A stretch of 64,000 nt of DNA from Allodiplogaster sudhausi (lineage: Eukaryota; Nematoda; Chromadorea; Rhabditida; Diplogasteridae): assembly GCA_945643635.1 (NCBI GenBank), contig CALZFC010000005.1, positions 2,775,001-2,839,000 of the forward strand. The letters run 5' to 3'. A program made the translations under genes and the position numbers. Shown one piece after another: positions 25,601-36,838 of this stretch (within the stretch, counting starts at the first letter, position 1; each line of letters starts with the position of its first letter). A model generated the notes under the pieces. The model searched no databases and was not told the DNA's origin. It saw nothing but the letters and a program-made list of their open reading frames with translations.

Positions 25601-26119
25601 GGACCTTGCAAAGTGGCCGGATTGCCATTGCCCGCAGGCATGCGAGACAACGGAGTTCATGTTTAGCTGGTCACGAGCACTTCTCTCCAGAGACGTCAGT
25701 CCTCCGTGCTCATTCTTACCCATGAAAGGGTCCTCCTCTTGCAGACAATGGGTTGTCGTGGAGACAGCTGCACAGGCCGTGCTGCACTCCATGTTAGACA
25801 CGGCATTAAGCACTATTTATGGACCTTGCCCTTTTAGGCCGATCTCGTGGTGTTCTTCGCCACTCCAGAATTAGAAATCTACGTAGAGCAGTCCGCAATG
25901 AGCGTTAGCTATCTAATTAGCTTGAAGAACAGATGTAACATGATGACGCGATGTCTCAGTCCCTTCCAGATCGGTCGCTTCATGATCCAGGTGGGTTCGC
26001 AAGGAAGCACGCTCATGGCGCTCTCACTCATCGTACCCCTCGAGCTCGCATTACTCATGAAAACTCTATTCAAGATTCTTTCGAAGAGACAAAATCTCAT
26101 TAATCTAAATCGTGAATAA
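22647..26119 (+). CDS. EGAS-like DEG/ENaC protein C
   Basis: Same exon pattern as gene A, starting with the split signal exon 22647-22677 (MPKLLLFIFA, then LVNTDVARSVS). Then come CSVCNTPTFPSCIPDGFCDN, CNIACKVGT, GISGCTWKYT, a Thr/Glu stalk (about 23709-23998), the EGF-like module (CTCSHGFNDVFCG), the ectodomain (GTCFSFN, GLSIRVKVNGTE, GCLRSCYQDVVLKKCGC, DCHCPQACETTEF, TMGCRGDSC, ADLVVFFATPE), and a terminal membrane segment (VGSQGSTLMALSLIVPLE). No stop or frameshift is evident. Two oddities stand out: the filter-region triplet reads ALS instead of GLS, and a second short stalk-like open segment (23460-23555) lies upstream of the full stalk exon. Exact exon ends were checked only for some junctions. 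Confidence 0.8.
24421..24613. mobile_element. MITE-like element in gene C intron
   Basis: A 193-base element starts GGAGGGCGTTCACCGAAAAA and ends with the inverted form (TTTTTCGGTGATCGCCCTCC). Inner inverted matches include AAATTGCCGCG against CGCGGCAATT. It lies in the intron between the EGF-linked exon and the first ectodomain exon. No clear target duplication is visible. Confidence 0.7.
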
Positions 26120-27319
26120 AACCTCTTGTCCTAGTCACCAGCAATAGTTCTTTTTCGTTTTGTGATTATCATTCCAGAATAATCGATGGCTCTGTCTGGA
26201 GAACATAAAAATTGTGTGATTTTGAATAGATTCTTCCTGTTGATTTTAACTGTATTTATTATGTCCTGCCAATTAGACAGACAAGTGATTTATTAAGAGA
26301 GCATGTCAGTACCCTTCGATCAAGGCCTGCCCTAGGAATTTTTTGTCGAATTTGTTCTCCAAAATTGAGTACTGTATACAGCTCGGCACGGTGAACAAAT
26401 TGGGCTATATTTCAAACTTGAAACAAATTTTCCGTGCGAGACCAGGTCCAGTAAGCTAATAAATTGCATCTTTCATAACTCGCTTCAAACTTACTATTAG
26501 ATAATCTGCTTGGTGTCATTCGATAGCTAATTTAACGTGCTTTAATTTTCATCTAGGATGATTTTTTCAGAAAACCTGATTTTGGCCCTAAAATACGGCC
26601 CTAAACATTTCGGAAGGCAGTTTTTAGCCAAATTATGTGTTTTATGCTCATTTCCGCAACATCGCTCCTACATAGGCTTAAAGTACGTGAAATTTGCTAT
26701 ACGATATGTGTCTTTCAAAAAAAATTGAAGGTCCCAGCCCCAGGCTCCGGAGCGCGTGAACATGTTCCAGTGTAAATGTTTAATAAATTGCATCTTTCAT
26801 AACTCGTTTCAATCTTAATATTAGGCAACCAGTTAGGTATCATTCGATAGTGTGGTGGAGACTTTATAACTAAAATTCTTCATCGATTTCGATTTAGAAA
26901 TCAGGTAAGTTACGCTAACCTGCTGATGAATTCCACAAATAAGTTTACGCTGTGTGCGTAAACTTATTTGTAGCTTTGTGAACCGTGCAGACAGCTAAAT
27001 AGAAGCCTTGCATTTAGAAACCACTAGTTAGATTATCGTAAGCTACTAACGTAGGCCAGGGTGAAGCAGAAGGTTATCGTAGTGAAGAACAGCACGGGCC
27101 TCATCCATTGTCACGAACTCACCTCTTTTAGAAATCGGAGTCCTTGAGCTTTTTGTGTCTGCAATTTCAATGTACATATAAACTAGTCGCCATGCAAGTA
27201 CTATACCATCAGCTTCCTGTGCCATTGAGGTGTCCGCAGATGACGTGAACGGGACTTCGGGGGTTTTCTCATAGTCTTAACGTGGAAATTGAATAATATA
27301 TAACACTGTTATTCATTCA
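26120..27319. other. Intergenic, with degenerate repeats and a hairpin
   Basis: No gene is seen. Two imperfect ~70-base direct repeats (26458-26527 and 26783-26852, sharing AATAAATTGCATCTTTCATA) and a perfect 16-bp-stem hairpin at 26935-26971 are present. Confidence 0.7.
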
Positions 27320-27950
27320 TTAAGATGTCAAACCTTTTCCGTGATGAAATGGTGGCGGCAGCGAGCACACTTTCTTGTTAGTTCCTTTCCGCTTTTTGTA
27401 GTGATAAAACGGAAAAAGGACATCCCATTTCGTTGCCAGTTCGCGGACATGTCCCTCACAGATCTGACGTTCGCCTACCGCTTGAAGCTGCAAACCATAA
27501 CCAATGTCAAGGATTTTAGCGTTCATTTAGAATATATTTTACCACTTCCTCGGAATTCCAATCGTGGTGATGTTCACCGGCTCCTCTTGCCAATATCAAC
27601 TCTATTGCGTTATCGGCGCCGTAGAAGTTTTGAAGCTCGAGATCTTTCAATTCAATCATTCTGGAAAGTTTTGAGGCATTAAAATTCCTTAAATGATTTT
27701 GCAACACAGACTTCATTAGTTGTCCATCGCAATTCGTCGATACGTCGGAAACTTTCGCTCTTGCTGCCGTCTCCTTTCCTGTCTTGCGTAGCACGCTGAA
27801 GTAGCAGCGCTCACCATCAGAAGTCTTCTGGGCACTGTCAACGCTCGCTTCGACCGGCTCATTTGCGCGCTTGTATCGTCCTTTTGGAGCAGAGTACGCG
27901 GTGGTCGGCAGGAGTATTAACAGCCATAAAGACAGCACAGCAAGTTGCAT
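27320..27950 (-). CDS. Small secreted protein, unrecognised
   Basis: Two exons (27950-27543 and 27487-27320) joined by a 55-base GT-AG intron give 191 aa. A clear signal peptide (MQLAVLSLWLLILLPTTAYS) is followed by a basic RYKR site that could be a processing site. The mature region has four cysteines (CYFSVL, NCDGQL, QICEGH, KVCSLP) and an HHH segment. The pattern NCDGQLMKSVL...FNASKLSRMI faintly recalls nematode ground-like domains, but the rest does not fit, so no family is assigned. An unspliced reading ends after KYILNER at 27516 (144 aa). The gene lies opposite in strand to, and between, EGAS-like genes C and D. Confidence 0.65.
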
Positions 27951-28391
27951 TGCTGAAAATTTATTCGTGAGTTATGAACAATGCAAACGACAGCATGGAA
28001 TTAAAGCTTACTCATATTGCTCAGCGAGCTTTTCCTGATCCATGTGATGAACGATGTGCATTAGAATACATAACAGTGCAATCATATATCATTTAGGATA
28101 CCAAGTAGTGAAAATAAAATTTTTTGTCTTAGATACATATATCTTGAGGAGTACTACATTCAAACCGTTGCCAGCGGTGTGAAATTAGGAGAACTTGAAG
28201 GTTTTTGCTCAGCATCATCATTTACCCAAAGAGTTAACAGAAAGTCCCATTCTTTTTTAAGGAAAGTGCTTAAATGTTCCTTTGACGTAGGCAAAGGGCT
28301 TACTCAAAGGGGTGGGGAGGACTCTAACCTTTTGAGGGCAAATTAGCCGTCAAGGAGACTCTGCATTTACTCGCAGTTTCTTGACTTCGCC

Positions 28392-31300
28392 ATGCCTCCT
28401 CATCAGCTCTTGCTATCTCTCTTCACAGGTCTATTATATATCCTTGACTTCTTTTTTTAAATCTAAGTGTTACTTATCCTAGAAAATATTCTTTTAATAT
28501 GAGTGTATCTCAACATCTTTTTGTTTTATTTCAGCACTTACGAGCTGTGAAGTGGCATGGGGTGTTTCAAGTGAGTCCATTCTAAGGATTTGTCTAATTT
28601 CACAGGCTCAGAATAAGCAGTCATATTTTACAGCCTGCAGCGCCTGCCATGTCCCGACATTTGCCACGTGTATTCCAGGCGGCGAATGCGACAACACTTA
28701 CGTCTTCGTCGAGGGGGGTCAGTATCGTATCCAATAGGCATCTTTCCAAACAGCATTTCACTCTTTTCCAGCTGGAATTACTACGTGCGACATCTTCTGC
28801 GGCGATGGAACGTTCATGGTCGTATATACATAAACTGACTGCTGCAATATCATATACTAAATTACATGAAACCAGAAACATATATGTATAATAGAGACAA
28901 AGACGACTTGTACTCATGAAAGAATGAATTAATGCATAGATCGTGACGAAAGACGGAGAGTGGAAAGAGCCTGCACTGAAGAAAGGAAAGACTGGATTCA
29001 GCGGCTGCACTTGGACCTACACCATGAAAGATGGCTCGGTCGTCTCTTCATCTTATAACGAAACAGCCAATGCCGTCTGTGTCCTAAGTCAGCGATCGTT
29101 TAACTTTTACATATGTAGCTAATTATGTATGTATGTATGCACATACATATGTATGTACACATTTGCATATCGCTAATAGACTAGCGACTTCCTAAACATT
29201 CAAAATTCTCTTGCATAGGAAAAGTAATCACTAAATTCCATAAGTGTAGATGGCAAGTCTCAATACCTTAGAATTCCCAACAACAACCGCGTCAACAGCT
29301 ACCACCACAATGAAGGAGACGACAACTAGCAGTACAACAGAAGACACATCCTCGAGCAGTACAACAGAAGGGACGACATCAAGCAGCACAACAGAAGGAA
29401 AGACTTCAAGCAGTACAACAGAAGAGACGACATCAAGCAGCACAACAGAAGGAAAGACTTCAAGCAGTACAACAGAAGAGACGACATCAAGCAGCACAAC
29501 AGAAGGAAAGACTTCAAGCAGTACAACAGAAGAGACGACATCAAGCAGCACAACAGAAGGAAAGACATCGAGTAGTACAACCGAAGAGAGAACCTCGAGC
29601 AGTACAACAGAAGAGAAAACCTCGAGCAGTACAACAGATGAAACAACCAGCACAACTCCAGAGGAGACGACAACTACCGCGGACAAGGATACCATTCTCC
29701 CTGATGAGTCAATAACTGAGCAAGCTGAAGAGACAAAGACAACCTCTTCAGTAGCTGGGACTACCCCCGAAAGGACTCCATGGCCCACCTCAAACTCTTC
29801 AAGTGAAAGGTATTTACATACCGTATTTCCTCTAGCAGTACCCCAGGAGTACTATTTTTGTATACCCTTGCCAGAGAGGTGTATTATTATAGAGAAGGGC
29901 TCTAGTATACGGAGGGTACTATTTTTCAATGCGAAACACCGGAAGGTTAATAACAACATTTAATTTTTTTTAAACGGAATAATAGTTTGAATTCAATGGA
30001 AACATCACTGGAATAACCGTTTTACCGCTGATTTTGAATGAATTTGTAATCAGTTTCTAGTATGACATTGGTACATCTCGGCACTATTGGAGTGGGGGGG
30101 GTACTATTTTTCAATTACATTATCTAGGAAGGGTACCTAATAAAAGGGGTTTGGTATTAATAGAGAAAATACGGTATGTATGCCCAATCTAGGAGATAAT
30201 TCAAGAAAAATAAATTATTTTGTTCTTGAGGTGCACAACCTTCATCTCGGCCGAGGGAGTGAAGTATCGGAATCGCTGTGTTGTGGAGGACAAATCTGCA
30301 CTTTGCTTCGAAGCGGACGAGAAAGAGAAAATGTGCACTTGCTCGCAGGAATTCACTGACGTTTTCTGCGGAATACGTCAGACGGTTTAAATTCATGATT
30401 CAGATATTATGTGATATTTGGGAAATCCGGAATATCTAATCGTTAAATGGTAAATATTAATGCGTGCACTTCAGGGCTTGAAACTGTTAATAAAATCAAG
30501 TCTCTCATGGGCAACGACAGCGGTACTGATCAAATAATCAAGGTGTTCAGTCCTGTCATGCGAATTCATTTTGAAGCACACATTAAATTTAATTCTTTTT
30601 AAGATGGTGAACGAATCGAAGAATCTGCTTGGTGGTTTCAACGAGAAGATGCCCGCGTTGTTATCAAATCTCGACGGAACGAAGAGATCAGCATTGAGTT
30701 GGAATATCGATGACGTAATTGAGTCGGCTGCCTTCGATGATTCTCCACTTGACATGCGGTAGGCACGAACTGGATACATATCTGTAAATAAATACGCCAG
30801 TCCAAGTTGTAAAGTTTAGGAAATCATTCTATCCAATTTACGATCCTTCCTTGGGGAATTGTTTCACCTTCAATCACCGCAAATTTGACAAGCCCTACAA
30901 GGTCACGAATATTGGACGAAACAACGGTTGGTTCATAACACATGTATGTATATACATAGAGGACGAAGACTTTATGCGACGCCAAATGAAGTCAATGCGG
31001 AAAAAAATGCAATTCCTTAGGCTTGTCGGTACGAGTGAAAGTGAACACAAGTGAACTGACACCGTGGGCTGAAAAGGCATCCATCCTGGTCTTTGTTCAT
31101 GCGCCTGGATCTGCTATCTTTAAAGAGAGCAAAGCATTTTCTGCCCGATCCGGAGATGTTCAATTTATAACGATTGCTAAGCAGGTTATTTCGATGAGCA
31201 CACTATAATAAGAATGTGAAAAGCGCGGGAAGTCTTTTATCCTTCTGACTTGAGATAACCACGAAGAAGATGAGTGATGATTGGCTAGACAAATGCGCAA

Positions 31301-32195
31301 AGTCAACGTCAGACGCTCAGTCTTACTACTTTCCCGGAGCTTACAGTGTTGATGTAATTCAGTGTCAAGCATGTGGTATTCCGAGAGAGACATTCTTATA
31401 AGCAGGGTTGCCTTCGTTCGTGCTATCAGGACGTGGTTCTCAAGAAGTGCGGTTGCATGGATGGCTCCTATCGGGTTCCTGAAAATCGCAATGTCACGGA
31501 ATGCAACATCAGCCAACGTACGTATGCGCATTTGGTACAATATTCTATTTCCCTTCGCATCCCTTAATGATTGCATTATAATTTTTTCCAAAATATCTTA
31601 GAATTCTTTAGTGCGATGCGTGGAGAAGGTGTCCGTGAGTAATGGAGACGTTGCAAAGTGGCCAGAGTGCCGTTGCCCTCAGCCCTGCGAGACTACAGAG
31701 TACATGTTCAGCTGGTCTCGCTCTCTTCTCTCCAGACACGTTTGCCCTTGTTCTTCATCAGACTTGCTTCTATTTCTTGCCCGTTCAGACGATGGGTTGT
31801 CATGGAGAAAACTGCACGGGCCAAGCTGCTTTTCATGTCAGACACAATGCAGAAAGTCATAATTGAGAGTCTTCTCCCAATTCAGGCCGATCTCGTAGTG
31901 TTTTTCTCAACGCCAGAAGTGGAAGTTAACGTAGAGCAGCCCACAATGAATGTCAGTCAAAAAGAACTTTCTAATCAAGGAACTTGTAAAGTTTTAATTC
32001 CATTTCAAGGGAAACTAATTGATCAGAAAATTATTTCCTATAGTGGTTTTTTTACAGATCGGACGCTTCATGAACCTGGTAGGTTCTCAAGGAAGCATGG
32101 TTATGGGCCTCTCACTGATTGTGCCCCTTGAACTCGCCATTCTTGCTGTGGCTCTTCTAAAGGGCGCAGTCACCACGAAGTCAAGCAGCGAATGA
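28392..32195 (+). CDS. EGAS-like DEG/ENaC protein D
   Basis: Same architecture as genes A and C. Signal exon 28392-28428 (MPPHQLLLSLFT, then ALTSCEVAWGVS) is followed by CSACHVPTFATCIPGGECDN, CDIFCGDGTFM and FSGCTWTYTMKDGSVVSSS. A 179-residue stalk (29273-29809) is built of near-identical 9-residue TSSSTTEET/TSSSTTEGK units. Next are an EGF-like module (CTCSQEFTDVFCG), the ectodomain (GNCFTFN, GLSVRVKVNTSE, GCLRSCYQDVVLKKCGC, ECRCPQPCETTEY, TMGCHGENC, ADLVVFFSTPE) and the terminal membrane segment (VGSQGSMVMGLSLIVPLEL), ending KSSSE. No lesions are seen. The stalk-to-EGF intron carries a copy of the TA-flanked MITE. As with the others, no first TM segment is visible. Confidence 0.83.
29323..29640 (+). 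repeat. 27-bp coding tandem repeat in gene D stalk
   Basis: Alternating 27-base units encode TSSSTTEET and TSSSTTEGK, with near-identical nucleotide sequence across about ten units. Homogeneity at the DNA level points to recent unequal exchange or slippage, with the frame kept because units are multiples of three. Confidence 0.9.
29821..30174. mobile_element. TA-flanked MITE, C-tract family, copy 2
   Basis: Left end CCGTATTTCCTCTAGCAGTA, right end TATTAATAGAGAAAATACGG, TA on both flanks. The 354-base element sits in the intron between the stalk and EGF exons of EGAS-like gene D. It is shorter and more diverged than the copies at 9526 and 42793. Confidence 0.85.
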
Positions 32196-32575
32196 CTTAC
32201 TGTTTCCATTTAGAATTTCAAAAGTTTTGTATATTTTACAAATATATTTTTTTAGGTCAATCGTTGAAGTGGATATTATGTAAATGAAAAGCATAAACAA
32301 ATGTCTAGAGATTTTGAACAACATTAAAAGTACGAGAAAATAGAAATCCTGACACATCATTGTCACACTAACAGCCTTTCATTGAATAGTAATAGTTTTA
32401 CTTTTAAAGAATAGTAGTTGTACTGTTAAAGTGTATGTTTTGAAATGCGTGGAAGTCGGGGCCAATTAGTGTTCACTCCCTTCAATCGACGCCTTCACAC
32501 TCGGTTGGTTAGTCTCATCATCCTCATTTATTTTACCATGTTTTTTTTTTTAATTTTTTTCAGAAAGTCGCAGAA

Positions 32576-32888
32576 ATGGCAGCGAAGACTGAACAGCGCG
32601 TATGTTTGAATTATTATTGATTTGGACGAAAAAGCTTATTGTGATATCTGTCTTGCAGGAATGCTCCTCGGTTGCGGTGTTCAGCATGGTTGCTGAGAAG
32701 TGTAGCGGGGTCAGTTTCTGGCTATCTGAAGATTTTCAGCAAATTCGGTTCGTGTGCTCCGTGGTCTGTTCTGGCTATCAAACAATGACTCAGTCATCTT
32801 ATTTAACATTGTAGTTGTTGAACTCTGAGCCCCATTCATTTCAGCCCCATCTGACTCTTCGCCACCGGATTATGTGGAACTCTTTTTT
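32576..32888 (+). CDS. Possible tiny gene, low confidence
   Basis: An ATG at 32576 (MAAKTEQR) is followed by a plausible intron with acceptor TTGCAG, an exon reading ECSSVAVFSMVAEKC, and a further acceptor TTTCAG before a short exon ending just ahead of AATAAA at about 32890. The middle donor site is ambiguous and the frame of the last exon depends on it. No family is recognised. Confidence 0.25.
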
Positions 32889-33120
32889 TGAATAAACGCG
32901 TTCTGGCATGTTAAGTGGAAGCTGTGACATGAAGATTGAACTACTATTCTTGGCATTAAAACTGAGCACACCGACAAAGTACCTTCTTTCCCGCGTTACA
33001 GAGACGAATTTCCCCAAATACATACATATGTATCTATGTTGTGTGAATGTAAAATATGTACAAAAAGAGCTGCTTGCTTTGGTGTTGTCGGTATTCATAA
33101 AAGTGAACAGACGAATTATG

Positions 33121-33291
33121 TCATATTACATGTGCTCCTACTCCACATTTCTTCCTGCTTCCCTTGAAATAGCAGTTGACCTCTTTCATCTCCTCCACAG
33201 TCCATTTCCCATCTGCCTTCATATTCCTGGGAGACGAGTTCCATTTGTACTCGTCCTGCGGTTTGTCCCTCCGCCAATCGCCGTATTCCAT
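33121..33291 (-). CDS. Short hypothetical ORF, 56 aa
   Basis: A charged open frame (MEYGDWRRDKPQDEYKW ... NCYFKGSRKKCG) begins directly after an acceptor-like AATCTTAG. That could mark a trans-splice site or an internal exon. The W/D/E pattern faintly recalls the end of a C-type lectin domain, but no partner exon was found upstream. Confidence 0.25.
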   Translation of the reverse strand: MEYGDWRRDKPQDEYKWNSSPRNMKADGKWTVEEMKEVNCYFKGSRKKCGVGAHVI

Positions 33292-33686
33292 CTAAGATTG
33301 GGCATTATTTTAGTTGTTGCAAGAATGTGTAGTATTCAGTATTGCACCGTTAAGATGTCCTCAACATTGCACGGCACCCAGAAGAGGTGGCCAAGAAGGT
33401 CTCCCGAGCAGATGTTTAGAACCCTTAAAGAGGACATGCTAGATTCATTAACATAAAATGGAAGGACTAAAGCATTTCAAATATTTTCTTAGCCTTCCTA
33501 ATTCTGTAAGAGGTTTCAGATGTGTGACATTTGGGCATATTTGCAAGATGGTTTAACCAGCCAGGGTTGTTCGTAGTGGCAAAAAATAAATCTCTACGAG
33601 GAAATCATCCCCTTCACTTCGTAATTACAGTTTGAATTCTTTCAATTAATTGAATAAATCTTTTAATTTATTTGATCCTATTAATT

Positions 33687-35150
33687 GTAGCCCCAATAAT
33701 ATTGGATGGTACTGAACCTCGGATAGAAGTACTTGAACTTCTCCAGACTTGTTCCATCAAGGCCAGTGACGTACGAGAGATTTGAAGCTGGTTCTGTGTA
33801 CATGTAGTACACATCAATGTAAAGACTGCCAAAGGAGACGGCAAATTCGAATGAGTCATTAATCTAAGGAAGAAAATGTTTATGATACTTTAATGAATTT
33901 TCAGCGCAGGAATGTTGATAAGATGAAGTGGAATGTTTGCTAACCCGTCCAAGAGTTCTCATCAGATTAAGTTCCTTTTGCGACTGAAGTGCATTAAGAA
34001 GTTGCGTAGAGTGTTCCTCTGCCAAGATGCCCAAATCGGCATCGTAAGTACTCGGAATCAGCGAGCACTCTCTGTACCATCCTAAATTCAGGTTGCAGAA
34101 TTGCATAGCAGCGTCTGTTTAACAAGCAAATGGAAAACCTAATAATGTGCCTTCGAAGATAAATGGATTTGTTCCATGTCGTACTAGGAAATCTCTCGTT
34201 TTAACAATCTTAAATAGATTATTAATGACTTGCAGGCATGAATCATTCAAAGAAATATAAACAACGATGCAACGAAACTTGCATTTTGAACAAAAGTCGA
34301 GTGGCATGGTCCGCTCTTGAGATGCCCGCTTCATGTCCATACCAAGGCATTCAATAAAAGGGGATCGATTCCAAGCGTTAATAAATCCTTTAATATCTTC
34401 TGGTATTAAGAGACCAGGCAGATTTGGAACTGATCGAGTGTTATATCTGAAGAGAAATCTACTTAAGCAACGCGAGAGTTTTCCTTCATGCATATGTACA
34501 TATGTACATACATATTATGTATTTAAAGGCATTCACAGTAAAAGATTGCGGTATGCAAATACATGCACTGTCAAGTCATCTGTTATTGCTTATATTATAC
34601 GAACTAATATTAGATTACAATTGGAAATAAAAGATTTTAACTCGCCGAAGAATTGCGCGCCGTTCGTTGTTTGGCATGATAAACATGAAGTAGTCCTTGG
34701 TGGAGTCATTCAAATGGACGGCAAGCTTCTCTTCGATGATGAATTTACCGCTACAGCGGCATGCGAAATGGAGACCTGAAATGAAGTCCTCTTCAATTTA
34801 TAAAATCACATTTGTTTCATTATTATATTTGAGGAATGAAAGGAAATGCGGTATGAGAAAGCCAACGAGAATGTTCTCTGCATCCTGAAGAGTGGATTTG
34901 CCTGCATCAAACTTCTCTAGAAAGTCGACATCAATGACAAGAGCATCAACGCCCGGAGGACTGAAGAAGCGTTCGGTGAAGCTTTTCTGAGCAGGAATCG
35001 CATGTCATGTCAGCATCTTTTTTTTTTACGAGAAAAAGCTAACTGACTTCAAAAGCATTCGGGGGAAGTGCAAGCTGCCAAAAGAGGAAGAGACCAGCGA
35101 ATACTAGGAGAAACAGCCATCGAAGAAACTAGCCATGAAGCATACCATTA
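33687..35150 (-). CDS. Unrecognised membrane-anchored Cys-containing protein, partial model
   Basis: Several minus-strand exons look coding. A hydrophobic one (FLRWLFLLVFAGLFLFWQLA, about 35120-35045) is followed by KSFTERFFSPPGVDALVIDV (about 34990), YNTRSVPNLPGLLIPEDIKG through DFCSKCKFRC (about 34450-34240), FCNLNLGWYRECS (about 34100-33950), and NDSFEFAVSFGSLYIDVYYM ending in a stop at about 33687, near an AATAAA. The N-terminal helix preceded by basic residues resembles a signal anchor, and the rest appears extracellular. The exon around 34670-34800 is open in two frames, so the middle is uncertain. It may be a diverged DEG/ENaC relative or something else. No second membrane segment is seen. 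Confidence 0.4.
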
Positions 35151-35159
35151 AGGTGGCCC

Positions 35160-36769
35160 ACGAATAATTCTTAATATTTTAAGTTCTTTCATGAGTATAT
35201 ACTGAAAAAAATGAGTAAATTGCATCCAAAAAGGCAATAAAAAGTCTACACATATTAAAAATTTTCAATTTGATAAATGCATTTGCGTGATTTAATTCCC
35301 GTGAAAGGTTGGCTAACGCTGGAGCTCAAATAGATATCACTGCTGAGAATAAACAAAAATATACCAAACCCTGAAATTCAAGAAGAATTACACAAAGCAC
35401 TACTCTTATCATCAGTTTATTAAGCAAATCTTCGCTGAAGTATTCAACAGATAGCTTTGGTGAAAGAAAAAGTTTAAGTGGTGGCTTGCAAACTACTTTA
35501 TTTATAGATTTGTGTGATGCATTTGGTAGCTATAGCAATGAAATAATGAGAAAGCACTCATAGTGCATACATATGTACATGTATTTTGAACAAACAATAC
35601 ACTTCCATTGCACAATGCCACAACTCATATTTGTGAAGAGAAACAACGCGCATTCCACAGAAATAAAAAATTCTCCAAGGAAAGGAAAGGAATGAACTAG
35701 TTGTTTCCTTGAAATGAAATAGAAATGAAATTGAAATTTGAAATCATAATTGAACAAGCAACGCGTGCGGAAGAACAAACTTTTACAGTGAAATTGAAAG
35801 GCAGATAAATTTTTTGTCTGCCCGCAGTGTACACACACATTCATCGATGTGAGCAAATGGAGCTGATAAGGATTGATAAGAGAGGGCATGACGCCGCTTC
35901 AAGACGGGTGTAATGTAGCTCTTTTTATTATAATTGGTTATTATTATTAATTCTCTTCCCGAATATCAACTATGAAACTTGTGAAATAAAGTTTAAAACT
36001 TGGTTGTCATAACACACATGCATACATACCACGTATGTACATGCATACATATGTACATAGTGGGTAGATGAATTTCCAGATCTAAATATTTATGAATATA
36101 AATCCATAGACGATGCTAGACAGACGCTTTCAGCGTGAGCGAGGATGAGAAACGGTCGTTATTCTTAATGATCCCGCGGTACTCGACCATCCTCAAGCAT
36201 TACAACACAATACGACGGGCATTCAAGGATGCATTTATGTTCGTCCATCACAATTCTTCCTTCGCTCTTTGTCTCTCTCGAATGAAAACGTCAGTTGAAG
36301 TATTCACATATTCACAGTCTTCATGTTAAAAATCTAGTTAAAAAGTTTTAAAACCGTAGCCCCGCTATAAAGCAAGTATAACAATCAATAAACAATTCAA
36401 CATATTCATTTCATTCAAAGCTCATTTCAAATGCAAATTAAGTTTTTCATCAGTCATATGGCAGAACTATTAATAAACGGGATCAAATGGATTCTTGTCT
36501 AACGACTAATCTTATATTGCAAAAGTACACCCCATTCCACATTTATTATTCACGTAGATCTACAATAAAGTGGAAACTTTAGAATTGTTTAAATGCATTA
36601 GCGCTTCGGAATTTATTTTTTAACACATATTCATACATATCAATATTATGCACATAAATAGTTGGTACTTTAACCGTAACTTGTTTATTTTAATTGTTCG
36701 CATTTTTGAAGAAATTACCCCAGAACTAATGTAATTTTTGAATATACATATATGCAAATCAATGTTTCG

Positions 36770-36838
<69 letters not shown>

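Noticed and set aside
29231..29788. 185-residue minus-strand frame
   Set aside because: Antisense of the gene D stalk repeats.
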